Shown piece by piece: positions 1-6,944 of a DNA stretch of 13,776 bases. A program made the position numbers and the translations under genes. The DNA comes from Mycobacterium sp. (lineage in GTDB: Bacteria > Actinomycetota > Actinomycetes > Mycobacteriales > Mycobacteriaceae). Location of the stretch: positions 1 through 13,776 of the forward strand of contig JAHFVB010000059.1 in NCBI GenBank assembly GCA_023264755.1. The letters are read 5' to 3'. A model generated the notes under the pieces. That model searched no databases and had not been told where the DNA came from. It saw only the letters and a list, made by a program, of their open reading frames with translations. Numbering within the stretch: the stretch's first letter is position 1; every line of letters starts with the position of its first letter.

Positions 1-374
1 ACCAAGCAGCGCTTCGTCTTGGCGGAGCTGCGGAACGCATTCGACGTGGTGACGGTCTCGGCGCGCGCGTTGATCAGCAGCGGAGCCTTCTTGGTGTCCG
101 GCCCGCCGTCCGCGGCCTGCTTGACCCACGGCGGCACCAGCCCCCAGCGCATCAGCCGTACCCGCCGGGTGGATTGGTCGCCGGGCTCGCTGTGCCGCTT
201 GACGACGGTGGCGATGGCGGTGGTGGGTGCCACGTTGTAGTTCGGCGCGGGGTAGTTCGGCGCGGGGTAGTTCGGCGCGGGCTGACCCTGTTCGACCGGC
301 GTCACCTCGTCGATGGCCTTGATCTTCTCGGCCAGCAGCGCCGGATCGGTCGTCACCGCGAATCGCCCACACAC
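1..374 (-). CDS. SRAP (YedK/HMCES-type) abasic-site protein, 3' end outside window
   Basis: This gene encodes a SOS-response-associated (SRAP) protein. The family crosslinks covalently to abasic sites in single-stranded DNA through an N-terminal cysteine. I chose the GTG at 372-374 because it makes the protein begin Met-Cys-Gly-Arg-Phe, and removal of Met exposes the catalytic Cys2. The in-frame ATG at 381-383 would bury that cysteine as residue 5. NVAPT is visible at residues 47-51. INARAET is at 101-107, where Asn102 matches the family's active-site Asn. RWG lies between them. Only 124 codons are in the window; the later active-site Glu and His are outside it. It diverges from aroA with 36 bp between the chosen starts, so its promoter probably overlaps coding sequence. 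Residues 32-46 are an unusual PAPNY triplication. The M. tuberculosis counterpart is Rv3226c. Confidence 0.9.
   Translation of the reverse strand, partial: MCGRFAVTTDPALLAEKIKAIDEVTPVEQGQPAPNYPAPNYPAPNYNVAPTTAIATVVKRHSEPGDQSTRRVRLMRWGLVPPWVKQAADGGPDTKKAPLLINARAETVTTSNAFRSSAKTKRCL
237..281 (-). repeat. 15-bp in-frame tandem repeat, three perfect copies, inside the SRAP gene
   Basis: The plus-strand unit GTAGTTCGGCGCGGG occurs three times without a mismatch (237-251, 252-266, 267-281). On the coding strand it adds three consecutive PAPNY pentapeptides (residues 32-46) directly before the conserved NVAPT segment. Because the unit is 15 bp, gain or loss of copies keeps the frame, so the copy number could vary between strains. 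That variation is an inference. Confidence 0.95.
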
Positions 375-410
375 GAAGTCCATGGTTCCAGACGCAGGCG
401 ACAAGGCAGG

Positions 411-1736
411 ATGGTCACCGTGAACGCACCCGCCCGCGAGCAGCAGAAGGACCTTTGGCCCGCACCATCCACGGCGGCCCCCGTACACGCGACCGTCACG
501 GTGCCCGGTTCCAAGTCCCAGACCAATCGCGCACTCGTGCTCGCCGCGCTGGCCGGCGCACACGGCACCTCGACGGTCGGCGGTGCGCTCCGCAGCCGCG
601 ACACCGACCTGATGATCGCAGCGCTGAACACCCTCGGCATCGGCATCGAGGGCGCCGACACCGAGCTGACGATCAGCGGGCGGGTGGCTCCGCCGCCGGA
701 TGCGCACGTCGACTGCGGGTTGGCGGGCACCGTGCTGCGCTTCGTGCCGCCACTGGCCGCCCTGGGCACCGGGCTCGTCACGTTCGACGGCGACGAACAG
801 GCTCGCTCCCGACCCATCGCCCCCCTGCTGGACGCGCTGCGCGGGCTCGGCGTGGCCGTCGAGGGCGACGCGCTGCCATTCCGGGTGCGGGGCACCGGCT
901 CCGTGGCGGGTGGCACGGTGGCGCTGGACGCCTCGGCGTCCAGTCAGTTCGTCTCGGGGCTGCTGCTGTCCGGGGCGACGTTCGCCGACGGGCTGACCGT
1001 CATACACACCGGCGACGCGGTGCCGTCGGCGCCGCACGTCGCCATGACGGTCGCGATGTTGCGCACCGCGGGCGTGGCCGTCGACGACACGACCGCCAAC
1101 CGGTGGCGCGTCGAACCGGGCCCCATCGCAGCGCGCCACTGGGACATCGAACCGGACCTGTCCAACGCCGTGCCGTTCCTGGCCGCCGCGCTCGTCACCG
1201 GCGGAACGGTGCGGATAGCGGGCTGGCCGCGGGCCAGCGTGCAGCCCGCCGAGACCATCATCGCCCTGCTGCAGCAACTGGGTGCCGTTGTCCGCCATCA
1301 AGATTCACACCTAGAAGTGACGGGACCGCGCCAGTACGCGGGATTCGACGCGGAGCTGCGCGACGTCGGCGAACTCGCCCCGTCCGTCGCCGCACTGGCC
1401 GCGTTGGCCGAACCCGGCACGGTGTCGACGCTCACGGGCATCGCACATCTGCGCGGCCACGAAACCGACCGGCTGGCGGCCCTGTCGGCCGAGCTGAACG
1501 GCTTGGGCGGCCAGTGCGAGGAGACGCCCGACGGGCTGGTCATCACCGCGCGAGCGCTTCACGGCGGGGTATGGCGTTCCTACGCCGACCACCGGATGGC
1601 AACCGCGGGTGCCATCGTCGGACTGCGCGTGCCCGGCGTCCAGGTCGAGGACGTCGGAACCACCGCGAAGACGCTGCCCGACTTCCCGCGGATGTGGGCC
1701 GACATGCTGACCCAGCAGGTTCCCCAGCGCCCGTGA
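411..1736 (+). CDS. aroA: 3-phosphoshikimate 1-carboxyvinyltransferase (EPSP synthase)
   Basis: AroA transfers the enolpyruvyl group of PEP to shikimate-3-phosphate, the sixth step of the cytosolic shikimate pathway. The product is 441 residues from the ATG at 411. Motifs in order are [11 protein letters not shown] (residues 32-42, substrate lysine K35), AGTVLR (105-110), SSQFVSGLL (177-185), HETDRL (350-355), YADHRM (391-396) and TAKTLPDFP (418-426). Glu321 stands where E. coli has catalytic Asp313, and His350 stands where E. coli has Lys340. As far as I recall M. tuberculosis AroA shares both, so they are lineage traits. Phe111 follows the AGTVLR arginine where E. coli has Pro101. The start is uncertain: AAGGCAGG at 403-410 abuts the ATG but is 9 nt from an in-frame GTG at 420, which would give 438 residues. 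The stop overlaps the rsgA start. Confidence 0.97.
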   Translation: MVTVNAPAREQQKDLWPAPSTAAPVHATVTVPGSKSQTNRALVLAALAGAHGTSTVGGALRSRDTDLMIAALNTLGIGIEGADTELTISGRVAPPPDAHVDCGLAGTVLRFVPPLAALGTGLVTFDGDEQARSRPIAPLLDALRGLGVAVEGDALPFRVRGTGSVAGGTVALDASASSQFVSGLLLSGATFADGLTVIHTGDAVPSAPHVAMTVAMLRTAGVAVDDTTANRWRVEPGPIAARHWDIEPDLSNAVPFLAAALVTGGTVRIAGWPRASVQPAETIIALLQQLGAVVRHQDSHLEVTGPRQYAGFDAELRDVGELAPSVAALAALAEPGTVSTLTGIAHLRGHETDRLAALSAELNGLGGQCEETPDGLVITARALHGGVWRSYADHRMATAGAIVGLRVPGVQVEDVGTTAKTLPDFPRMWADMLTQQVPQRP

Positions 1737-2722
1737 GCCAGCGCGAATACGACGAGTCCGACGTCCGGGTGCGCTCGGGGCGCGGCTCGCGGCCGCGGAC
1801 GAAGACCCGCCCCGAACACGCCGACGCCGTCGCCGCGATGGTCGTGACGGTCGACCGCGGGCGGTGGGGGTGCGCGCTTGGGGGTGACCCGGCGCGCGTC
1901 GTCACTGCCATGCGCGCGCGGGAACTCGGGCGCACCCCCATCGTCGTCGGCGACGACGTGGGCATCGTCGGTGACGTGTCCGGCCGACCCGACACGCTGG
2001 CCCGGATCGTCCGCCGGGGAGAACGGCGAACGGTGTTGCGCCGCACCGCCGATGACACCGACCCGACCGAACGCGTCGTCGTCGCCAATGCCGATCAACT
2101 TCTGATCGTGGTGGCCCTGGCCGATCCGCCACCGCGCACCGGGTTCGTCGAACGCTCACTGATCGCCGCCTACGTCGGCGGGTTGGCTCCGATACTGTGC
2201 CTGACGAAGTCCGATCTGGCCGACCCCGAGCCGTTCGCCGCGCAGTTCGCCGGCCTGGAGCTCAAGATCGTCACCGCCGGGCGCACCGACCCACTGGACG
2301 CGATCCGCGCGTTGGTCACCGGCAAGGTGACGGTGTTCCTGGGCCACTCCGGGGTCGGCAAGTCGACGCTGGTGAACCGGCTGGTGCCCGACGCCGATCG
2401 AGCTGTCGGGGTGGTGTCGGGGGTCGGGAAGGGCAGGCACACCTCGACGCAGTCGGTCGCGCTGCCGCTCCCGGGGTCGGGCTGGGTGATCGATACGCCG
2501 GGCATCCGATCGTTCGGGTTGGCTCACGTCAAGGCCGACGACGTGATGCAGGCCTTCTCGGATCTGGCCGAGGCCATCGAGGACTGTCCACGCGGCTGTG
2601 GCCATCTCGGTCCCCCGGCCGACCCGGAGTGCGCGCTCGACGCGCTCACCGGCGCGGCCGCCGCCCGCGTACTCGCCGCGCGTCGCCTGTTGGCCGCGCT
2701 GTCCGAGGGCGCCGCGTACTAG
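1733..2722 (+). CDS. rsgA: Small ribosomal subunit biogenesis GTPase RsgA
   Basis: RsgA is a circularly permuted GTPase that checks late 30S subunit maturation and leaves on GTP hydrolysis. The 329-residue product has an OB-like N-terminal region and then the permuted G motifs: LTKSD (G4, residues 157-161), GHSGVGKST (G1, 204-212) and DTPG (G3, 254-257). The C-terminal zinc site is C285-x3-C289-x-H291-x8-C300. G4 preceding G1 is the hallmark of the family. The basic N-terminus ([15 protein letters not shown]) resembles M. tuberculosis Rv3228. The GTG start at 1733 shares GTGA with the aroA stop, and no Shine-Dalgarno sequence is evident. Translation is therefore probably coupled to aroA by termination-reinitiation. 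The reading frame is also open upstream through aroA, but that part is an aroA shadow. Confidence 0.97.
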   Translation: MSQREYDESDVRVRSGRGSRPRTKTRPEHADAVAAMVVTVDRGRWGCALGGDPARVVTAMRARELGRTPIVVGDDVGIVGDVSGRPDTLARIVRRGERRTVLRRTADDTDPTERVVVANADQLLIVVALADPPPRTGFVERSLIAAYVGGLAPILCLTKSDLADPEPFAAQFAGLELKIVTAGRTDPLDAIRALVTGKVTVFLGHSGVGKSTLVNRLVPDADRAVGVVSGVGKGRHTSTQSVALPLPGSGWVIDTPGIRSFGLAHVKADDVMQAFSDLAEAIEDCPRGCGHLGPPADPECALDALTGAAAARVLAARRLLAALSEGAAY

Positions 2723-2777
2723 CCGACGGACCACCGGCTGACCCGCTCGTTTGCGCATCGCGGACAGGGGGCACGCT

Positions 2778-3632
2778 ATGTCGATGAGCAACGTACCGAC
2801 CATCGCACTCAACGACGGCAACACCATCCCGCAGCTGGGCTTCGGCGTCTTTCAGATCGCACCCGACGAGACCGCGGAGGCGGTGAAGACCGCGCTGGAC
2901 ATCGGGTACCGGCACATCGACACCGCCGAGATGTACCAGAACGAGCGGGGGGTGGGGCAGGGCATCCGGGACTCGGGTGTGGAGCGCGCCGACGTATTCG
3001 TCACCAGCAAGCTCAACAACGGCTTCCACGAACCCGACGACGCGCGCCGTGCGTTCGATCAAACGCTGGCGGCGCTGGAGTTCGACTACGTCGACCTGTT
3101 CCTGATCCACTGGCCGCTGCCCACGCTCTACGGTGGCGACTTCGTCTCGACGTGGCGCACCCTCGAGGAGTTCAAGCGCGACGGTCGGGCCCGCAGCATC
3201 GGGGTGTCGAATTTTCAGATCCCCCACCTGGAGCGGCTGGCCGAGGAGACCGAGACGGTTCCGGCGGTGAACCAGATCGAGGTGCACCCGTACTTCGGCA
3301 ACGAGGACGTCCGCGCCTTCGGCGGCAGGCACGGCATCGCGACCGAGGCGTGGTCGCCCATCGCCCAGGGCAAGGTGCTCGACGACCCGGTGATCGTCGG
3401 GATCGCCGAGTCGCTCGGACGCTCCCCCGCTCAGGTGGTGCTGCGCTGGCACATTCAGCGTGGCGACATCGTCTTCCCCAAGTCCGTGACGCTGCAGCGC
3501 ATCAAGGACAACTTCGCATTGTTCGACTTCGAATTGAGCTCGGTCGACGTCAACGCCATCAACGAACTCGACAAGGGTGAGCCGGGCCGCACCGGCCCCA
3601 ACCCCGACGTGTTCGACTACATCCCGAAGTAG
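2778..3632 (+). CDS. Aldo/keto reductase, 2,5-diketo-D-gluconate reductase-like
   Basis: This is a 284-residue NADPH-dependent aldo/keto reductase, a soluble (alpha/beta)8 barrel that reduces carbonyl compounds. The catalytic tetrad is visible: D48 and Y53 in HIDTAEMYQNE, K78 in VTSKLNN and H111 in LIHWPLP. Other family motifs are IGVSNF, VNQIEVHPYF, EAWSPIAQGKVL and, near the C-terminus, FPKSVTLQRIKDNF, whose Lys-Ser and Arg bind the cofactor phosphate. The ATG at 2778 is preferred because AGGGGG (2766-2771) lies 6 nt upstream. The ATG at 2751 would add nine residues and lacks such a site. It sits 55 bp after rsgA on the same strand and converges with desA3. I do not recall an AKR at this place in M. 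tuberculosis, so it may be a lineage-specific gain or loss. The physiological substrate cannot be read from sequence. Confidence 0.93.
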   Translation: MSMSNVPTIALNDGNTIPQLGFGVFQIAPDETAEAVKTALDIGYRHIDTAEMYQNERGVGQGIRDSGVERADVFVTSKLNNGFHEPDDARRAFDQTLAALEFDYVDLFLIHWPLPTLYGGDFVSTWRTLEEFKRDGRARSIGVSNFQIPHLERLAEETETVPAVNQIEVHPYFGNEDVRAFGGRHGIATEAWSPIAQGKVLDDPVIVGIAESLGRSPAQVVLRWHIQRGDIVFPKSVTLQRIKDNFALFDFELSSVDVNAINELDKGEPGRTGPNPDVFDYIPK

Positions 3633-3636
3633 CCCG

Positions 3637-3724
3637 GTTGGCGCCGCATAGACGTTGGCGCCGCACAGACGTTGGCGCCGCACAGACCGCGTCGACGCCG
3701 CACAGACGTTGGCGCCGCACAGAC
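3637..3724. repeat. 17-bp tandem repeat array (five units)
   Basis: The unit is GTTGGCGCCGCACAGAC. Copies lie at 3637-3653 (one mismatch, CATAGAC), 3654-3670 (perfect), 3671-3687 (perfect), 3691-3707 (two mismatches, begins GTCGAC) and 3708-3724 (perfect). Three extra bases, CGC, separate units three and four. The array begins 4 bp after the aldo/keto reductase stop and runs straight into the large hairpin, whose first bases GTTG match the start of another unit. It is non-coding and resembles a mycobacterial minisatellite (MIRU/VNTR-like). There are no unique spacers, so it is not a CRISPR array. Confidence 0.92.
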
Positions 3725-3785
3725 GTTGAGACTGCGCTCAGGGCGAAGAAGTTCGAGTACCTTCCGCCCTCAGTGCAGTCTCAAC
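3725..3785. terminator. Long near-perfect hairpin between convergent genes; candidate bidirectional terminator or palindromic repeat element
   Basis: Arms of 21 bp at 3725-3745 and 3765-3785 pair with only two mismatches around a 19-nt loop. Inside the loop GAAG (3748-3751) can pair with CTTC (3761-3764), extending the stem past a two-base bulge. The outer arm begins GTTGAGACTG. Its complement CAGTCTCAAC ends the hairpin and occurs once more at 3796-3805. The position, between the stops of the aldo/keto reductase and desA3, suits a terminator working in both directions. There is no U-tract, which is common for proposed mycobacterial terminators. The length and the extra arm copy also suit a REP/MITE-like element. 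Confidence 0.6.
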
Positions 3786-3808
3786 GCCGCTAGCCCAGTC
3801 TCAACGGA

Positions 3809-5071
3809 CTAGGCCGCCAATGCCTTACGCGCGGCGCGCTCCTCGCGACGGCGGGCACGCACCGCGGCGATGGCCGACTTGAGCCCACGGCGCTGTCCGG
3901 ATTCGGTGGCCACGGGCGCTGATTGCAGCTCCCGGAACATCCGCTCACTACGAGTCTCCGGCGCATCGTCGGGGGTATCGCGCAGCCACGTGTCCGGCAG
4001 CGACAGCTTGGCGATGGTCCGCCAGGTCTTGCCGTACTGGAGCAGGAACGAGCCCGTCGTGTATGGCAGGTCGTACTTGTCGCACAACTCGCGCACCCGG
4101 AACGAGATCTCGTGCAGCCGGTTGCTGGGCAGGTCCGGGTACAGGTGATGCTCGATCTGGTGGCACAGGTTGCCGCTCATGAACCTCAGCAGCCAGCCGC
4201 CCTCGAAGTTGGCGCTGCCCAGCATCTGGCGCAGGTACCAATGGCCCCTGGTCTCGCCCACCATGTCGGTCTTGGTGAACTTCTCGGCGCCATCCGGGAA
4301 GTGGCCGCAGAAGATCACCGCGTTGGCCCACACGTTGCGGATCACGTTGGCCACGGCGTTGGCCTTGAGCGTCGAGGAGAACGTCGCGGCCGGCGACAAC
4401 GACGTCAGCGCCGGGTAGGCCACGTAGTCCTTGATAACCTGGTGACCGGCCTTGACTCCGAATTCGCGGACGCGCTCCAGCGTGGCCGCACGGTCGTCGC
4501 GACCCTGGAAGATCTTGCCGAGCTCGAGGTGCTGCAGCCCGACGCCCCACTCGAAGCCGACGGCCAGCAGCGTGTTGAAGAACAGGTTGCTCAGGTTGGA
4601 CGGCTTCCAGCGCTGGTCGCGCGTGACGCGGATGACGCCGTAGCCGACGTCGTCGTCCATCCCGAGGATGTTGGTGTACTTGTGGTGCATGAAGTTGTGG
4701 GTGAAGCGCCAGTGCTTGGACGCCCCGCTCATGTCCCACTCCCACGTCGTGGAGTGAATCTCGGGATCGTTCATCCAATCCCACTGGCCGTGCATGACGT
4801 TGTGGCCGATCTCCATGTTCTCGATGATCTTGGCCACGCCGAGCGTCGTGGTACCGGCCCACCAGGCCGAACGCCGCGAGCCTGCGGCGAGCATCAGCCG
4901 GCCGGCCACTTCGAGGGCACGTTGGGCGACGATCGTGCGGCGGATGTAGCGCGCGTCGCGTTCACCACGGGAGTCTTCGATGTCCTGGCGGATGGCGTCG
5001 AGTTCGATCGCCAGTGTTTCGATGTCGGAGTCGGTCAGGTGCACGAACTCCGGTACGTCGGTGACTGCCAT
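3809..5071 (-). CDS. desA3: Membrane acyl-CoA delta-9 desaturase DesA3
   Basis: DesA3 is an integral-membrane di-iron desaturase that converts stearoyl-CoA to oleoyl-CoA, with electrons from an NADPH reductase encoded just upstream. The 420-residue product has the three histidine boxes: GHNVMH (H90, H94), HNFMHH (H125, H129, H130) and HQIEHH (H304, H308, H309). Hydrophobic stretches lie between them. The ATG at 5071 has a strong Shine-Dalgarno AAAGGAGG (5079-5086) spaced 7 nt away. The C-terminus is arginine- and alanine-rich and ends Lys-Ala-Leu-Ala-Ala. An LAA-type C-terminus has been described for mycobacterial DesA3 as a signal for rapid proteolysis, similar to an ssrA tag. The 68-bp upstream gap holds a dense cluster of inverted repeats, so it is probably controlled separately from, but together with, the reductase. 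It matches M. tuberculosis Rv3229c. Confidence 0.96.
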   Translation of the reverse strand: MAVTDVPEFVHLTDSDIETLAIELDAIRQDIEDSRGERDARYIRRTIVAQRALEVAGRLMLAAGSRRSAWWAGTTTLGVAKIIENMEIGHNVMHGQWDWMNDPEIHSTTWEWDMSGASKHWRFTHNFMHHKYTNILGMDDDVGYGVIRVTRDQRWKPSNLSNLFFNTLLAVGFEWGVGLQHLELGKIFQGRDDRAATLERVREFGVKAGHQVIKDYVAYPALTSLSPAATFSSTLKANAVANVIRNVWANAVIFCGHFPDGAEKFTKTDMVGETRGHWYLRQMLGSANFEGGWLLRFMSGNLCHQIEHHLYPDLPSNRLHEISFRVRELCDKYDLPYTTGSFLLQYGKTWRTIAKLSLPDTWLRDTPDDAPETRSERMFRELQSAPVATESGQRRGLKSAIAAVRARRREERAARKALAA

Positions 5072-5090
5072 TGGTCATCCTCCTTTCGGT

Positions 5091-5126
5091 ACCTACGTTA
5101 GCGTAACCTACGTCAGCGTAGGTTAC
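5091..5126 (-). promoter_or_regulatory. Tandem operator-like module upstream of desA3 (two TACG-N4-CGTA sites)
   Basis: Two sites, TACGTTAGCGTA (5094-5105) and TACGTCAGCGTA (5109-5120), start 15 bp apart, each preceded by ACC. The second lies in a perfect 24-bp inverted repeat (5103-5126) with arms GTAACCTACG and CGTAGGTTAC around TCAG. This is the pattern expected for a TetR-type repressor binding as two adjacent dimers. A closely similar module lies upstream of the reductase at 6379-6411. The regulator is not encoded in the window, and its family is an inference. The desA3 Shine-Dalgarno sequence ends 4 bp from the module. Confidence 0.7.
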
Positions 5127-5136
5127 TGGTCAGTAA
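5123..5136. promoter_or_regulatory. Palindrome TTACTG-GT-CAGTAA between the reductase and desA3
   Basis: This 14-bp inverted repeat has perfect 6-bp arms and overlaps the last four bases of the tandem operator module. It starts 3 bp beyond the reductase stop on the desA3 side. It could bind a second TetR/GntR-type regulator or overlap the desA3 promoter. I cannot place -35 and -10 elements with confidence. Confidence 0.45.
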
Positions 5137-5139
5137 AGG

Positions 5140-6315
5140 TCAGACGTCCAGTACACAATCGCCAGAAGCTGCGGAGATGCAGGTCTGCACGCGGGTCCCA
5201 GCTTCGTGTTCGACACCGGTGCGCAGGTCACGGACGTGGCCCTCGACCAGGCCGACCACGCAGGACTGACAGATCCCCATGCGGCAGCCGAATGGCATGC
5301 GCACTCCGGCCTGCTCCCCGGCGTCCATCAGCGAGGTCGCGGCGTCGGCCGCGACGGTCTTGCCGCTGCGCTCGAACGTGACGGTGCCGCCAGCCCCGTG
5401 AACGGCCTTGCGGGTGGCGGCGAACCGCTCCAGGTGCAGCCGACCGCGGATGCCGGCCGCCGACCAGACGCGGTCGGCCTCGGCCAGCATGCCTTCCGGC
5501 CCGCACGCCCAGGTCTGCCGTTCGCGCCAGTCGGGCACCTCCTCGGACAACCGGGACAGGTCCAGTCGGCCTTGCGTCCGGGTGGTGCGGACGTGCAGCC
5601 GGTAGCCGTCGTGCGCGGCGGCCAGCGCGGCCAGTTCGGACGCGAACATCACGTCGGATTCCGTTGGCGCACTGTGCACGTGGATGATGTGACCGGGGCC
5701 GCCCACTTGGTTTCGGCGTTCCAGGGTGCGCAGCATCGACATCACCGGGGTGATCCCCGATCCGGCGGTGAGGAACAGCACCGACGCCGGCGCGGGATCG
5801 GGCATGACGAAGTTGCCCTGCGGGGCGGCCAGCCGGACGATCGTGCCCGGGACGACTCCCCCGACCAGGTGCGTGGACAGAAAGCCCTCGGGCATGGCCT
5901 TCACCGTGATCGTGATGGTCCGCGGACCCCGCCCGAAGGTGGCCGCCGGGGCCGGTCCGCGCACGGGGCTCGAGGTCAACGAATACGACCGCCACCGCCA
6001 CCGGCCGTCGATGAGTACGCCGATCCCGACGTACTGACCCGGCTCGTAGTCGAACGAGAAGCCCCAGCCCGGCTTGATCACCAGCGTCGCGGAGTCGACG
6101 GTCTCCTGGCGCACCTCCAGCACCCGGCCCCGCAGTTCGCGGGCCGACCACAGCGGATTGGCCAGTTTGAGGTAGTCGTCGGGTAGCAGCGGCGTCGTGA
6201 CGCGGGCGGCGATGGTGCGTAGCGCGTGCCAGGCCGGATGCTTGTCGGCGCCCGCGATGACCGGCTTTTCGGTGTCGACGACATGGGCGGCGATCTTGAT
6301 TTCGCGCTTGGCCAC
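5140..6315 (-). CDS. Ferredoxin reductase / 2Fe-2S electron-transfer partner of DesA3 (Rv3230c type)
   Basis: This flavin and iron-sulfur reductase moves electrons from NADPH to the desaturase. In M. tuberculosis the homologue Rv3230c supports DesA3 activity. The order is an FAD-binding domain with RSYSLTSSP, an NAD(P)-binding domain with [15 protein letters not shown] and WACGPEGML, and a C-terminal plant-type ferredoxin domain. Its 2Fe-2S ligands are C344, C349 and C352 (CX4CX2C) and C379. I chose the GTG at 6315 (391 residues) because AGGAG (6322-6326) lies 6 nt upstream. The longer ATG at 6378 has no ribosome-binding site and would put the start beside an operator palindrome at 6382-6393. 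It is upstream of desA3 on the same strand with a 68-bp gap. It follows the DUF6912 gene but has its own regulatory region. Confidence 0.93.
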   Translation of the reverse strand: MAKREIKIAAHVVDTEKPVIAGADKHPAWHALRTIAARVTTPLLPDDYLKLANPLWSARELRGRVLEVRQETVDSATLVIKPGWGFSFDYEPGQYVGIGVLIDGRWRWRSYSLTSSPVRGPAPAATFGRGPRTITITVKAMPEGFLSTHLVGGVVPGTIVRLAAPQGNFVMPDPAPASVLFLTAGSGITPVMSMLRTLERRNQVGGPGHIIHVHSAPTESDVMFASELAALAAAHDGYRLHVRTTRTQGRLDLSRLSEEVPDWRERQTWACGPEGMLAEADRVWSAAGIRGRLHLERFAATRKAVHGAGGTVTFERSGKTVAADAATSLMDAGEQAGVRMPFGCRMGICQSCVVGLVEGHVRDLRTGVEHEAGTRVQTCISAASGDCVLDV

Positions 6316-6321
6316 GAGAGG

Positions 6322-6326
6322 CTCCT
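6322..6326 (-). promoter_or_regulatory. Shine-Dalgarno AGGAG that fixes the reductase start
   Basis: On the minus strand AGGAG is followed after 6 nt (CCTCTC) by GTG-GCC-AAG. This supports initiation at 6315 and leaves the 63 bp up to 6378 as untranslated leader. Confidence 0.75.
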
Positions 6327-6378
6327 GATCAGATTCTTCGATTTCCCGGGGCCGGAGTCTAGGGCCCGACAGGGTCAT

Positions 6379-6411
6379 ACCTACGGTACCGTAACTTACG
6401 GTGACGTCACC
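6379..6411 (-). promoter_or_regulatory. Tandem operator-like module upstream of the reductase, matching the desA3 module
   Basis: The perfect 12-bp palindrome TACGGTACCGTA (6382-6393) is followed 15 bp later by TACGGTGACGTC (6397-6408), which matches TACG-N4-CGTA at all but the last base. Read from ACC at 6379, the module agrees with the desA3 module (from 5091) at 22 of 29 positions, including ACCTACG, CGTAAC and the second TACG. It also contains the perfect palindrome GGTGACGTCACC (6400-6411). With the start at 6315 it lies 64-96 nt upstream, a normal place for a promoter and operator. Confidence 0.65.
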
Positions 6412-6416
6412 AGAGC

Positions 6417-6917
6417 TCAGAGCAGTTCGAGCAGAAACGGCAGCTCCTGAGGGGCATACCAGGCCAGGTCGTGGTCCTGCGCATCACCGACCGTGAGCTC
6501 GGCGTCCTCGTCCCCCATGTCGGCTTCGTCGATGACGTCCACTGCAGCCAATACCGCCGGTTCGGCGCCTGCGTTGTCGACGTAGGCGGCGATCACGTCG
6601 GCGAACTTCACCGGTCCCGCCAGCCGCACCACGGCGTCGTCGAGGTCGGGCCGCGGCTTGGCTTCGTCCACTTCGGCGACGAGCACCACACGCCGCGATG
6701 GCAGCTCGGTGTCACTCCCCTCGGAGGCCAGCAGCCGAAGCGAGGCCAGCGCCGCCTCGCGCAGCGCCACTTCGGCGAGTTCTTCGTCGTCGCCCTCGGC
6801 GTAGGACTCACGCAGCGTGGGCGTCACAGCGAACGCCGTTCCGCTCAACGCGTGCATCGATCCGTCTGCGACGAACCGCTGCAACATGGCCAAGGTCGCC
6901 GGGAGGTAGACACGCAC
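6417..6917 (-). CDS. DUF6912 family protein (Rv3231c type), function unknown
   Basis: This is a 166-residue actinobacterial protein of unknown function, similar to M. tuberculosis Rv3231c. It is probably cytosolic; no signal peptide, membrane helix or cofactor motif is visible. The start [15 protein letters not shown] is the recognisable conserved part, then [15 protein letters not shown]. The C-terminal half is acidic and ends in [18 protein letters not shown] chose the GTG at 6917 because relatives begin at this point. A TTG at 6944, directly after the ppk2 stop (TAG-TTG) and close to GAGGG, would add nine residues and couple translation to ppk2. It lies 27 nt downstream of ppk2, so the two are probably cotranscribed. 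Its stop is 5 bp from the reductase operator module. Confidence 0.82.
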   Translation of the reverse strand: MRVYLPATLAMLQRFVADGSMHALSGTAFAVTPTLRESYAEGDDEELAEVALREAALASLRLLASEGSDTELPSRRVVLVAEVDEAKPRPDLDDAVVRLAGPVKFADVIAAYVDNAGAEPAVLAAVDVIDEADMGDEDAELTVGDAQDHDLAWYAPQELPFLLELL

Positions 6918-6944
6918 AGGGGCGAGGGTACTGGGCGTCGGCAA

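Noticed and set aside
455..2722. A 755-codon frame that would fuse a long arginine-rich N-terminus to RsgA
   Set aside because: The upstream part is aroA read in another frame. The RsgA family start matches the GTG at 1733.
2721..2739. Small stem AGCCG/CGGCT after rsgA as a terminator
   Set aside because: A five-pair stem with a nine-base loop and no U-tract is expected by chance at this GC content.
2646..3683. A 345-codon minus-strand frame over the aldo/keto reductase gene
   Set aside because: It is the reverse-complement shadow of a gene with a complete catalytic tetrad. No ribosome-binding site or family motif was seen.
3637..3724. Possible CRISPR array
   Set aside because: The 17-bp units are directly adjacent without unique spacers, and no cas gene is present. 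It is a tandem minisatellite.
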